DNA of 64,000 nt from PWPS01 sp964507105 (lineage in GTDB: Bacteria; Patescibacteriota; Minisyncoccia; Minisyncoccales; PWPS01): assembly GCA_964507105.1 (NCBI GenBank), contig CAZDOR010000001.1, positions 1 to 64,000 of the forward strand, written 5' to 3'. The translations under genes and the position numbers were made by a program. Shown here piece after piece: positions 1 through 8,211 of this stretch. The notes under the pieces are model-generated. The model was given only the letters and a program-made list of their open reading frames with translations. It was not told the DNA's origin and did not search any database. Each line of letters opens with the position of its first letter. The stretch's first letter is position 1.

Positions 1-58
1 CAACTACAAAAAGCTAATCAATAACATTATTCTTCTAAAAATATTTTTAATCCTTTTA

Positions 59-84
59 GCTGATTAAATAGACAGTTAATCAGC
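59..84 (-). terminator. stem-loop at the 3' end of the first gene
   Basis: A perfect 9-bp inverted repeat (GCTGATTAA / TTAATCAGC, 8-nt loop) overlaps the stop codon of the minus-strand hydrolase gene. No clean U-tract follows it on the minus strand, so it may be an RNA-stabilising 3' hairpin rather than a true intrinsic terminator. The remaining bases 1-58 hold nothing I can identify. Confidence 0.3.
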
Positions 85-1248
85 AACGGTTTTTGATTTT
101 TCAACCAAGCTTCTAAAAAAATTAATATTTTTCCTATAATTGTCTATTTTTGCATATTCTTCATTACTTCCCATCTTTACCCCCACGAAATTATTTTCTG
201 GATTAATATAAATATATTGCCCACCACTTCCTATCGCCGCTAAAAACTCATCATTCTGTTGATCGCGTGGAATAAACCACCTTTCTCCCAACTTCACCTC
301 GCTCCAGTATTTTTCCTCTACGAATCTACTTCGTGAAGCTTCACTCATGGGCAAATTATTATGAGTAGTCATCCGCTCGATCCAATCTTCAGATAAAATC
401 TTATTATCTTCGACTTGCCCTCCTTCAAGCACTAATTTACCAATTCTTCCATAATCTCTCAAGCTGGCCTTGAAAGCGTTAAAAGGTACTTCTTTACCGC
501 TTGCCTCAAGCGGCCATTTTGACCTATGCTCTACTCCCATCGACTTCCACAAATATTCTTCAACGAAATGAGAAAAATTATCCTCCGTTATTTCTTGAAG
601 TAAAAAACCTAAAATCAATCCCGAATTCTCAAAATGACAAGATTTAGTGCTGGGCTCTCGAATTCTCTCAATTCTTTGCTTTAAAAAATAATCAAAAACA
701 TTTTCCTCTTTTCTCCAAATTTCATCGGGGTTTTCCAAAAATGAAACATCCCAATGGACTCCCGTGCTTGATTCTAAAGCTTGTCGAACCGTAGATTTCT
801 TGTAGGGTGTGTTTTTCAATTCCGGAATATAATCCGTGAGCTTATCATCTACATCTTCCAATTTTCCTTCATTGTGAGCTATTCCTAAAAGCAGGGCGAG
901 GATCGAGTCATTAGTAGAGGCAGAAGGAAAGAGACTTCCCTCGTGCGTATCATTATAATAATTTTCATACAATGTTGTACCGTCTTTTAAAATAAGAACA
1001 CCTTCAGTATTAGTTTTTTCTAAAAATTTATCAGTTTCAATACTTTCTCCGTTATAATAAAAATTATCCATCAATTCTAAGTTATTATCCTCCTCAAATT
1101 CCCATTGCTGATTTTTTTCAGCTGGTTGTATAACATGATAATCATCTGGGAGATCCCTTTTTTCTACTTGATCACCCTCATACATGTAAAAGTTTAAAAA
1201 AAATATCAGAAGCATGCCTCCTATAAAAACTAAAAATTTTTTAGACAT
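76..1248 (-). CDS. serine hydrolase (beta-lactamase/NylB-like fold), membrane anchored, catalytic residues apparently lost
   Basis: This 390-residue protein has one N-terminal membrane segment (about residues 5-22), so the rest is probably extracytoplasmic. The body resembles the class C beta-lactamase / 6-aminohexanoate-dimer hydrolase family: the helix after the nucleophile (LLLGIAHNEGKL), the RDYGRIGKL segment and the late GSGGQYIYINPE segment all fit. In the family, SxxK supplies the nucleophile and base and YxN the second base. Here the SxxK position reads S109-A-S-T112 and the YxN position reads F206-E-N208, so the lysine and tyrosine are both missing. It may be a non-enzymatic binding protein, or the active site may be rearranged. 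Family membership is fairly sure; the function is not known. Confidence 0.75.
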   Translation of the reverse strand: MSKKFLVFIGGMLLIFFLNFYMYEGDQVEKRDLPDDYHVIQPAEKNQQWEFEEDNNLELMDNFYYNGESIETDKFLEKTNTEGVLILKDGTTLYENYYNDTHEGSLFPSASTNDSILALLLGIAHNEGKLEDVDDKLTDYIPELKNTPYKKSTVRQALESSTGVHWDVSFLENPDEIWRKEENVFDYFLKQRIERIREPSTKSCHFENSGLILGFLLQEITEDNFSHFVEEYLWKSMGVEHRSKWPLEASGKEVPFNAFKASLRDYGRIGKLVLEGGQVEDNKILSEDWIERMTTHNNLPMSEASRSRFVEEKYWSEVKLGERWFIPRDQQNDEFLAAIGSGGQYIYINPENNFVGVKMGSNEEYAKIDNYRKNINFFRSLVEKSKTVAD

Positions 1249-1293
1249 GATATAAATTAAATCTATTTAAAGATATTTAGATAGCAGACCTCG

Positions 1294-1319
1294 CCAAAGA
1301 CCCTTTAAAGGTCTCTTGG
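1294..1319. other. imperfect hairpin between the hydrolase and rpoD
   Basis: CCAAAGACC and GGTCTCTTGG form a 9-bp stem with one bulged base around a CTTTAAA loop, followed on the plus strand by a weakly T-rich stretch. An alternative pairing exists with an upstream AGACCT at 1286. It lies between the rpoD stop and the hydrolase start and could end or attenuate read-through from rpoD, but it lacks a U-run on the minus strand. Confidence 0.3.
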
Positions 1320-1396
1320 GTTTATTCTTTCCTTCATTCATGTATATCATATATATTTTTTGAGTTCACTAAAATCCACACATTCTAAAGATGCCC

Positions 1397-2527
1397 TTAG
1401 TAACCTTTGAGCTTTTTAACATCATCTTTATTTCTAATCTTTTCCAACGCCTTGGCTTGAATTTGCCGGATTCTTTCTCTCGTCACGTCAAATACTTGCC
1501 CCACCTCTTCCAATGTATGAGTGACGCCATCCTCCAGACCGAACCTCATCGATAAAATCTTTTTCTCTCTGTCATCCAAATCTTCCATTACTTCATGAAG
1601 CCTTTCTTTTAATAGCTTTCTTCCGGCATCAACGGAAGGAGGTGTGGTTTCTTCGTCTTCAATAAAATCAGCAAGCGTGGAATTGTCATCATCATCCCCT
1701 ACCGGAGCTTCCAGAGAAGTAGCCGTTTGATATATCTTTATAATATGTCTCACTTTATTAACCTCCAGACCCATTTCAGCAGCTACCTCTTCAGCAGAGG
1801 GTTCTCGACCCAGGGATTGAAATAATTCTTTTCTGACTTTCGTATATTTAGAAATTTTTTCCACCATATGAACCGGGATTCTAACCGTCCTGGATTGGTC
1901 CGCCAAAGCCCTGTTTATCGATTGTCTAATCCACCAAGTGGCGTAAGTAGAGAACTTATATCCGCGTCTCCAATCGAATTTCTCGACAGCTCGAAAAAGA
2001 CCGAGGTTTCCTTCCTGTATTAAATCCAAAAAACTCAGTTTGGGAGATCTACCGATATATTTTTTAGCTATGGAAACCACAAGCCTTAAATTGGCCCTTA
2101 TCATTCTCCTTTTTGCCTCCATGTCTTCCTTTTCAATTCGCTTTGCCAATTCTACTTCTTCCTCGGCACTGAGAAGCGGTTCTTTGGAGATTTCTTTCAA
2201 ATAAGTCTGAATCGAATCTATCTTGGAGGGGGTGATCTGTTCCATCATGCTGTCCTCGACCGGATCCAGAAGACTTCTTTCCTCTTTCACTTCAATATTG
2301 CTTTTTTCCAATCTGTTTACTATCTTTTCCAGTCTGCCAGCATCCTCTTCAGCTTCCGGATAAAATTCAAAAATATCTGAATGATACAAAACCCTTCCTC
2401 TATTCCTGCCCATCTTCATTAACTGGCGCATTTTTTTGGATATCTTCTTTTTTTTGTTTTTTTTGTCTGATTTTTTTTCTTTTTCTTTGTCGCTCTTCTT
2501 GTTTTTTTTCTTAGCTTCAGAGGTCAT
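1397..2527 (-). CDS. rpoD: primary RNA polymerase sigma factor (sigma-70/RpoD)
   Basis: This protein of about 376 residues directs RNA polymerase to promoters. Conserved region 1.2 lies near residues 103-135, region 2 near 140-212 (including the RPxLSFLDLIQEGNLGL and YKFSTYATWWIRQ segments), region 3 follows, and region 4 ends with a helix-turn-helix (VTRERIRQIQAKALEKIR). The first 35 residues are extremely lysine-rich, and region 1.1 is largely replaced by this basic tail. I chose the ATG at 2525-2527, because a longer reading frame would run into the upstream radical SAM gene, whose stop is only 5 nt away. It is last in the dnaG - radical SAM - rpoD operon. The consensus promoters seen in this window fit a standard sigma-70. 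Confidence 0.95.
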   Translation of the reverse strand: MTSEAKKKNKKSDKEKEKKSDKKNKKKKISKKMRQLMKMGRNRGRVLYHSDIFEFYPEAEEDAGRLEKIVNRLEKSNIEVKEERSLLDPVEDSMMEQITPSKIDSIQTYLKEISKEPLLSAEEEVELAKRIEKEDMEAKRRMIRANLRLVVSIAKKYIGRSPKLSFLDLIQEGNLGLFRAVEKFDWRRGYKFSTYATWWIRQSINRALADQSRTVRIPVHMVEKISKYTKVRKELFQSLGREPSAEEVAAEMGLEVNKVRHIIKIYQTATSLEAPVGDDDDNSTLADFIEDEETTPPSVDAGRKLLKERLHEVMEDLDDREKKILSMRFGLEDGVTHTLEEVGQVFDVTRERIRQIQAKALEKIRNKDDVKKLKGY

Positions 2528-2532
2528 AGTTT

Positions 2533-3435
2533 TTATTTTACTGGCTTTAATTCTTTTACACCATAAATTTCCGCATACTCTTTCCAAATTCCAGGGCAAT
2601 CCTCATCAAGTTTGCATTTTTTACATTGCTCACTTTTAACTTTCTTTACGGAATTCATATTATCATAATCCGAAAGTTCCCTGGAAGAATCAATACGAAC
2701 TTCCTTTAATAGGTCATTTTTTCTATAGTAATCCGAAGATTTCTTATAATATTTTTCCATATAACAAAAAGGTAATGCATCAAAATAGAAATCAATATTC
2801 TTTTCCAGGCTCAATTCCATTCCTTTGTTAACATAACTTTCAACATCCTCTAACCTCGGAACTATCCATTTGTTTTCCAAAGTTCGTCCATTGGGCCTTA
2901 TAAATCCAAAATATAAATGCTCAACATTGTAATTGCTAATAAAATCGATAAAATCTAAAATATCTCTATAATTCATCTTATTAACAACATGACTAACACA
3001 AAATTTAATACCGGAATCGGACAAGTTCTTTAGTGCTGAAAGTGCTTGCTCATAATTTTCAGTTTGAGTTATTTTGTTATATTTATTTTTCAGATGAGAA
3101 TGAAAAGAGATGCTGACAAAATTAAGTCCGGCTTTTATCAAATCATTAAGAAAGTATTTGTCCGCAAATCGAACACCATTGGTTTGAAGGCCTATACGAA
3201 TAAAAGATTTCTGGTTTGCATGCTTAATTATTTCAACAATGTCCTTTCGTATAATAGGCTCACCTCCCGTAAAATCAATCATTTCGGTCCCCTTATCAGA
3301 AACCCTGTCAATTCTTTCTTTTACTTCTCCGGTAGACATTTCTTTTATTTCTCTATTTCCATAAGTGCAAAATAAACACTTATGATTGCATTTCAGCCCT
3401 GTTCTGATTAAAGAATTACTCTTTTTTTGACTCAT
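2533..3435 (-). CDS. radical SAM protein with a short C-terminal cysteine cluster
   Basis: This 300-residue radical SAM enzyme has the [4Fe-4S] motif CxxxCxxC at residues 16-23 (CNHKCLFC), followed by FTGGEP, the family's SAM-contacting GGEP element. Near the C-terminus four cysteines (CKKC...C followed by PGIW, residues about 271-283) resemble a truncated SPASM/twitch motif, which would bind an auxiliary cluster. The overall pattern recalls MoaA/AlbA-type enzymes, but the substrate cannot be named. It lies 2 nt after dnaG and 5 nt before rpoD, so it is almost certainly co-transcribed with both. That makes it an unusual passenger in an operon for replication and transcription. Confidence 0.85.
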   Translation of the reverse strand: MSQKKSNSLIRTGLKCNHKCLFCTYGNREIKEMSTGEVKERIDRVSDKGTEMIDFTGGEPIIRKDIVEIIKHANQKSFIRIGLQTNGVRFADKYFLNDLIKAGLNFVSISFHSHLKNKYNKITQTENYEQALSALKNLSDSGIKFCVSHVVNKMNYRDILDFIDFISNYNVEHLYFGFIRPNGRTLENKWIVPRLEDVESYVNKGMELSLEKNIDFYFDALPFCYMEKYYKKSSDYYRKNDLLKEVRIDSSRELSDYDNMNSVKKVKSEQCKKCKLDEDCPGIWKEYAEIYGVKELKPVK

Positions 3436-3437
3436 AA

Positions 3438-5153
3438 TTATTTATTTCTCAGTTGTTTGGATAATTTATAAGCTTTTTTCGTTAATTTTTCAAGACTTTT
3501 TTGATCGTTTTCTCTTTCCGCCTTTTTGATTTTTTCATGTATCGATTGCAACTCATCTTTTACTTTTATTTTTTTCAGTTGTTGAAAACATTTTTTGATT
3601 TCTTCGTTCGGATCTTTTAAATTTTTTTCCGGTTTTAAAGAAAAATAGTCTATTTTTTTTCTCAATTTTTCATCCGTATCTTTCTCTTCTGCGATCATTT
3701 CCAGCAACTGTCTTTTTTCTTTCGAAAATAAACTCAGATCGTCCAAAAGCTTTAATCTCTCCGGCTTCTTTGCGACCAAGGACAACACTTTTTCCTCCAA
3801 GATTTGCTTTCGAGATTTTTTATCTTTATCTTTTTTGCTTTTATTCTTTTTTTTACCCCTGCTTTTTTTCTTACTTTTTGTTTTTTTTAGTTGCCGTATC
3901 ACGGCTTTTTCATCAACATCGAGCCTTTCTGAAAATTCTTTTATCCAGTGCGACTTTTCTATTTCATTCGGAATTCTTTTAATCAATGGCAATAATTCTT
4001 TGGCAATCTTTCTTTTATCTTTTGGATTATTTTTATCCCTGCCGCGAAAAGCCATTTGGAAGTAAAAATCCATCACGTCAATTGATTTCTCTAAAATATC
4101 TTTCCACTCGGCGGAATTTTTCTTTATTATATCGGCCGGATCTTTTCCTTCCGGTAAGCTTAAGACTTCAACATCAAAACCGAGCCTCCTCGCTGTTTCG
4201 ATTCCTTTTCTGGTTGCCTTGGCTCCGGCATCATCCATATCGAAGGCGGTAATAATATTTCGGGTATATCGAGATATCAAGTTCAACTGTTTTTTGGTAA
4301 CGGCGGTTCCCGAAGTGGACACGGCCATTTGCGTTTCCGTCTGATGGGCCATTATTACGTCAGTGTATCCTTCGACTAAAACACATTTATCTTCTCTTCT
4401 CATTTCCATTTTGGCTTTGTCTATTCCGTACAAAGTTTTGCTTTTATCATAAAGGGGGGTTTGAGGGCTATTTAAATACTTTGCCGTATCTTCACTTTTT
4501 CCAAAAATCCTTCCACCGAAAGCGATTACACGTCCCGAAGGATTAGTTATGGGAAACATTATCCTCCCCCGAAAGCGATCATAAGAATGATTTTTTTCTT
4601 TCTTCTTTATCGCTAACCCGGCTTCAACGATATTATCCCTTTCGTGGCCTTTTGAAATTAAAAATTCGGAAAGGGCCTGCCAGGAATCCGGTGCGTATCC
4701 CAAACGCCACTTCTTAATCGAATCATAACTTATTCCTCGTTCATTGAGATATTCTTTCGCCTTTTTTCCTTTTTTCGATTTTCGAAGTTGCGCCTGAAAA
4801 AACTTGGTAGCCAATTCACATATATCGTACAGCTTTTCTCGTTTACTCGCTTTTTCGGGATCTCTTTTTTTTACTTCCACTCCCGCTTTTTTAGCCAAAA
4901 TTCTCAGCGCTTCCGGAAATTCGATTCCTTCCATCTTCATGACAAAATCAAACATATCTCCTCCTTCGGAACAACTTCCAAAGCATCTCCAAGTTTGACG
5001 AGAGGGAGAAACGAAAAACGAAGGAGTTTTTTCCGCATGAAAAGGACAAAGGGCTCTCATGTTAGAGCCCACTTTTTCCAGCTCGACATATTCTTGGACT
5101 ATATCAACAATATCAAGCCGAGACTTTATCTCCTCAACTGTGTTGTCGGACAT
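3438..5153 (-). CDS. dnaG: DNA primase
   Basis: This 571-residue primase makes RNA primers at replication forks. It has the N-terminal CHC2 zinc finger (C36, H39, C57, C61), a central catalytic core, and the Toprim motifs VLVEGYTDV (Glu) and FDMDDAGAKA (DxD). The last zinc ligand pair is C-x3-C (CFGSC) rather than the usual C-x2-C. A lysine-rich linker (about residues 420-450) leads to a helical C-terminal domain that should contact the DnaB helicase. It is first in the dnaG - radical SAM - rpoD operon, and a strong promoter sits only about 10 bp before its ATG, predicting an almost leaderless mRNA. Confidence 0.96.
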   Translation of the reverse strand: MSDNTVEEIKSRLDIVDIVQEYVELEKVGSNMRALCPFHAEKTPSFFVSPSRQTWRCFGSCSEGGDMFDFVMKMEGIEFPEALRILAKKAGVEVKKRDPEKASKREKLYDICELATKFFQAQLRKSKKGKKAKEYLNERGISYDSIKKWRLGYAPDSWQALSEFLISKGHERDNIVEAGLAIKKKEKNHSYDRFRGRIMFPITNPSGRVIAFGGRIFGKSEDTAKYLNSPQTPLYDKSKTLYGIDKAKMEMRREDKCVLVEGYTDVIMAHQTETQMAVSTSGTAVTKKQLNLISRYTRNIITAFDMDDAGAKATRKGIETARRLGFDVEVLSLPEGKDPADIIKKNSAEWKDILEKSIDVMDFYFQMAFRGRDKNNPKDKRKIAKELLPLIKRIPNEIEKSHWIKEFSERLDVDEKAVIRQLKKTKSKKKSRGKKKNKSKKDKDKKSRKQILEEKVLSLVAKKPERLKLLDDLSLFSKEKRQLLEMIAEEKDTDEKLRKKIDYFSLKPEKNLKDPNEEIKKCFQQLKKIKVKDELQSIHEKIKKAERENDQKSLEKLTKKAYKLSKQLRNK

Positions 5154-5162
5154 ATCTTTTTC

Positions 5163-5191
5163 ATTATAAAGAAAAATCGGTTTATTTTCAA
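5163..5191 (-). promoter_or_regulatory. sigma-70 promoter for dnaG
   Basis: On the minus strand, TTGAAA (5186-5191), a 17-bp spacer and TATAAT (5163-5168). Transcription should start near 5156, about 3 nt before the dnaG ATG, so the mRNA would be leaderless or nearly so. Confidence 0.8.
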
Positions 5192-5207
5192 CCTGGAGTT
5201 AAAAAGT

Positions 5208-5236
5208 TTGACAACGCCCTCCTTATCACTTAAAAT
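5208..5236 (+). promoter_or_regulatory. sigma-70 promoter for the glycosyltransferase cluster
   Basis: TTGACA (5208-5213), a 17-bp spacer and TAAAAT (5231-5236). It is divergent from the dnaG promoter, with the two -35 boxes about 16 bp apart. The start would be near 5243, giving a leader of about 60 nt before the ATG at 5305, which is long for this genome. Confidence 0.8.
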
Positions 5237-5248
5237 TTCCCCAAACGA

Positions 5249-5298
5249 AGGTATTTACCCGCTGGAAATTTTTTGTTTCTTTTCAAGGGAAAATACCT
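5249..5298 (+). other. leader hairpin upstream of the glycosyltransferase operon
   Basis: AGGTATTT (5249-5256) pairs perfectly with AAATACCT (5291-5298), and the right arm ends 6 nt before the start codon. The loop is T-rich. This could mask the translation start or stabilise the RNA. No known riboswitch class is recognised. Confidence 0.4.
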
Positions 5299-5304
5299 AA
5301 AATT

Positions 5305-6633
5305 ATGAAAATTTTATTTTTATATGACTTTCCCCTATGGGGTAACGGGTCGGGCGCCTATCTGAGAAGCTTGGTAAAAGAATTGGTCAAAATGGATCAT
5401 GAGGTGGGAATAATCGCTCCCGAAGAGCGTCGTTTTTTAGAAAGTAAAATAAAACAATACAAAGTAGATGCTCCTCAAATTCCGGTATTCAACAGTCATC
5501 CGGAGTTAAAAGGAGCAAAAAGATACTCCGAACTTTCACCCGGAGAAATAACCGAAATTTACGAGGCCTACTTGGAAACAACCATGGAGGCTATTTTTAA
5601 TTTCGATCCGGACGTTTTACATGTTAACCATTTGGCACTTATCACTTGGCCCGCTCGTTACGTTTCCGCCTTGATGGATACGAAATACGTAATCACCGTG
5701 CATGGTAGTTGTTTAACCAACGTCACCGAAAACAAACAATATTTTTCACTTACGGAAGACGCCGTAAGGGAGGCCAAAGCAATAACCATGGTCAGTAAAA
5801 GCACCAAAAAAAGATTCTTCGAACACTTCGATGAAAATATAGTTACCAGATCGAGAATTATTCCGGGCGGGGTTGACATTAGCAACTTTCCGAAAGAGAT
5901 GGACGTCACCCACTTGGAAGAAAAGTATAACTTGAAAGAGAAAAAGGTTGTCTTTTTCGCCGGAAGGCTCAGCTCGGAAAAGGGAATGGAGTATCTGGTG
6001 AGAGCAGCGGACAAGATAGACGGAGAAATATTCATAGCCGGAGAAGGGGCCATGAGAAAAGACTTGGAAAAAATAATAGCAAAAAACAACTTGGGAAACG
6101 TTCATCTACTCGGATATTTACTTACAGAAGAGCTTATTCCATTTTATTACAGAGCCGACGTTTTTGTTTGCCCCTCGGTAGTAGCCGAGGCTTTCGGTTT
6201 AACAATAACCGAAGCAATGGCAGCAAGCACTCCGGTTATCGCAACCAAAAAGGGAGGAATTCCTTTACTGGTAAAAAATGAGAAGAACGGACTGTTCATC
6301 AAAGAAAAAGACGCCGATGACATAGCTAAAAAATGCAATAAAGTACTCCACAACGACGAAAAGAGAAAACAGATGGGCAAGCAAGCAAGAAAAGACATAG
6401 AAGAAAAATTCACCTGGAGAAAAGTTGCGGAAAGGTTCGAATTTCTATACAAGATAGTAACCGGTGAATATTACAGAGAAAGAAGAAAAAACGATAACGG
6501 AGCAAACAGTATCACCAGAATGAAAAAAGCGGAACTAATTAAAAAAGCGAAAAAGAAAAAAATAGACTTCAACGAAGAAAAAGTAACGAGGAAAAAATTA
6601 ATTAAAAAATTAAAAAATAAACTTTCCGAATGA
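5305..6633 (+). CDS. GT4-family glycosyltransferase with a C-terminal SAP/Rho-N-like tail
   Basis: This 442-residue retaining GT-B glycosyltransferase transfers a nucleotide-activated sugar to an unknown acceptor. It has the N-terminal acceptor fold with a glycine-rich loop (GNGSGAYLRSLVKEL), the central FFAGRLSSEKGMEYL donor-domain entry and the EAFGLTITEAMAASTPVIA motif with the donor-binding glutamates. After the catalytic domain (end near residue 390), residues about 403-440 form a basic two-helix segment (KAELIKKAKKKKI...TRKKLIKKL) resembling SAP or Rho N-terminal domains, which usually bind nucleic acids. This is unexpected on a sugar transferase. It is first in a plus-strand operon, and its stop overlaps the next start (ATGA). 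Confidence 0.9.
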   Translation: MKILFLYDFPLWGNGSGAYLRSLVKELVKMDHEVGIIAPEERRFLESKIKQYKVDAPQIPVFNSHPELKGAKRYSELSPGEITEIYEAYLETTMEAIFNFDPDVLHVNHLALITWPARYVSALMDTKYVITVHGSCLTNVTENKQYFSLTEDAVREAKAITMVSKSTKKRFFEHFDENIVTRSRIIPGGVDISNFPKEMDVTHLEEKYNLKEKKVVFFAGRLSSEKGMEYLVRAADKIDGEIFIAGEGAMRKDLEKIIAKNNLGNVHLLGYLLTEELIPFYYRADVFVCPSVVAEAFGLTITEAMAASTPVIATKKGGIPLLVKNEKNGLFIKEKDADDIAKKCNKVLHNDEKRKQMGKQARKDIEEKFTWRKVAERFEFLYKIVTGEYYRERRKNDNGANSITRMKKAELIKKAKKKKIDFNEEKVTRKKLIKKLKNKLSE

Positions 6634-7229
6634 CCATAACCGTTCTGGGAGGAGGAATAACCGAAGACGAAAAGCTTCCCAAACAATCCATAAAAAGACT
6701 AAGAAAGGCGATCGAGCTTTTTAAGAAAAAGAAGGCCGATCGCTTTTTAGTTTGCGGAAAATACAGTTTTCTTTATGGGGATAAAGCTCCAAAAACAACG
6801 GAGGCCGACCTAATGAAAAAGTTTTTACTTTCCAAACAAATAGAAGAAAAAAAGATTTTCACCGAAAAAAAATCAATGGACACTATAAGTAATGCCTATT
6901 TCGCAAAAACCGAATATTTTTTGCCCGAAGACGAAAAAGAGGCAATTATAGTGACTTCCGATTATCACGTGAAAAGAGTAAAATATATTTTTGAAAAAAT
7001 CTTCGGCCCGGAATTTAATTTGGGCTTCACTGGAGTTAGTGCTAATATTAAAAACAAGGAGCGACTTAAGCAGAGACAACAAAAGCTATTAAAAGAAGCT
7101 AAAAAAATGACCCGGGAGATGAAAGACGGTGATCATGAATTTTTTAAGGGTAAATTTTTCAATATGGATTATTATCGCAAAAAAAGGGAACAATGGATTA
7201 AAAATTTAACCGCTAAAGGAGATGAATAA
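6630..7229 (+). CDS. YdcF/SanA-like (DUF218) protein
   Basis: This 199-residue protein fits the DUF218 family (YdcF, SanA, ElyC). It has the N-terminal VLGGG, the middle T-E-A-D segment with a downstream S-x-x-T-x-x-N-A pattern (KSMDTISNAYFAK), and IVTSDYHVKRVKYIF, the family's VTSxYHxxR signature. Relatives are linked to envelope or lipid-carrier sugar metabolism. This copy lacks the membrane anchor that many have and carries a basic C-terminal tail. It overlaps the genes on both sides, so it is translationally coupled with the glycosyltransferases. The role in surface polysaccharide handling is inferred from context. Confidence 0.75.
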   Translation: MTITVLGGGITEDEKLPKQSIKRLRKAIELFKKKKADRFLVCGKYSFLYGDKAPKTTEADLMKKFLLSKQIEEKKIFTEKKSMDTISNAYFAKTEYFLPEDEKEAIIVTSDYHVKRVKYIFEKIFGPEFNLGFTGVSANIKNKERLKQRQQKLLKEAKKMTREMKDGDHEFFKGKFFNMDYYRKKREQWIKNLTAKGDE

Positions 7230-8211
7230 AATTTCAGTAATTATTCCGACTTACAAAAGAAAAAAGCAAGTAATAAGAACCCTGAATCACCTATTTCAAT
7301 CGAAAGGATTAGGTGACGAATTTAAAATGGAGGTGATAATTTCTGACTGCACTGAAGATGGTTCGGTAAAAAAAGAGATAGAAAAGAACTTCGGAGATAA
7401 AGTAATCTACACCCGGCCCGAAAAGCCGGGGGTGGCCAGCAATAAAAATCAAGGAGCAAAAATAGCTAAAAATCCCATTTTAATCTTTGCCGATTCCGAT
7501 ATGGAAGTTGAAAAAGAGACCTTGCTTTCCTGTATTGATTACTTAAAAAAACACCCGCATGTAGCCGCTCTTACTACAAATATAATCTGGAGAGGTAATA
7601 AAAATGAAGGAGATCCGGATAGACCCAGAAATGAGGACAGACTACTTAATTATAAAGATACCGACTTCACGGAATTTATATACTCCAGATTTAAAGTTAC
7701 TTATAAAGAAGTTTTTGAAAAGGTGGGTGGTTATGATGAAGAAGTCTTCAATATACGAGGAGAAGGTTCCGATCTTTCTACTCGTTACTGGAGAGCCGGT
7801 TTTCCTCTCGCCTATAATTTCGAAACCAAAGTTCATCATCACGAAATCGATGAGGGAATCGGATCAACTGCAAAAAATCCGGAATGGGGAGTTGCCAAGG
7901 ACTATCTTTTATTAGGTTATAAGTACGATAACTACGAAAAAGAATCCAATTATTTTGCAAAAACGATAAGTGAAAACATGAAAAACTATGACCATGATAA
8001 AAGCCACTTTCGTATCTTGCAAGGAATAGCTAAAAATTACAAGCTCGTATCCGAATCTAAAAAAATAATCGATAAACAGAAGGAAGAAATGAATCCAAAG
8101 TTCAATTTCAATTTTATGGAAGTATTTTCCGATAAAGAAAAACTTAAAAACTGCATAGACGAAGCGGAAGAAAAACTAAAACCAATAAAAAATAAGTCCT
8201 TAAAAATATGA
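7222..8211 (+). CDS. GT2-family glycosyltransferase
   Basis: This 329-residue GT-A inverting glycosyltransferase starts with KISVIIPTYKR, followed by the donor-binding IFADSDME (DxD-type metal site), and then a segment containing GGYDEEVFNIRGEGSDLSTR, which matches the GT2 ED acceptor/base motif (E-G-S-D). The last 90 residues are charged and helical. It overlaps the DUF218 gene by 8 nt and the next GT4 gene by 4 nt. An AAGGAG sequence lies directly against the start codon, too close to act as a standard ribosome-binding site. Acceptor and sugar are unknown. Confidence 0.88.
   Translation: MNKISVIIPTYKRKKQVIRTLNHLFQSKGLGDEFKMEVIISDCTEDGSVKKEIEKNFGDKVIYTRPEKPGVASNKNQGAKIAKNPILIFADSDMEVEKETLLSCIDYLKKHPHVAALTTNIIWRGNKNEGDPDRPRNEDRLLNYKDTDFTEFIYSRFKVTYKEVFEKVGGYDEEVFNIRGEGSDLSTRYWRAGFPLAYNFETKVHHHEIDEGIGSTAKNPEWGVAKDYLLLGYKYDNYEKESNYFAKTISENMKNYDHDKSHFRILQGIAKNYKLVSESKKIIDKQKEEMNPKFNFNFMEVFSDKEKLKNCIDEAEEKLKPIKNKSLKI

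Noticed and set aside
2528..2599. A 24-residue longer RpoD
   Set aside because: It would overlap the radical SAM gene by 67 nt and adds unconserved residues; the ATG at 2527 fits the operon spacing.
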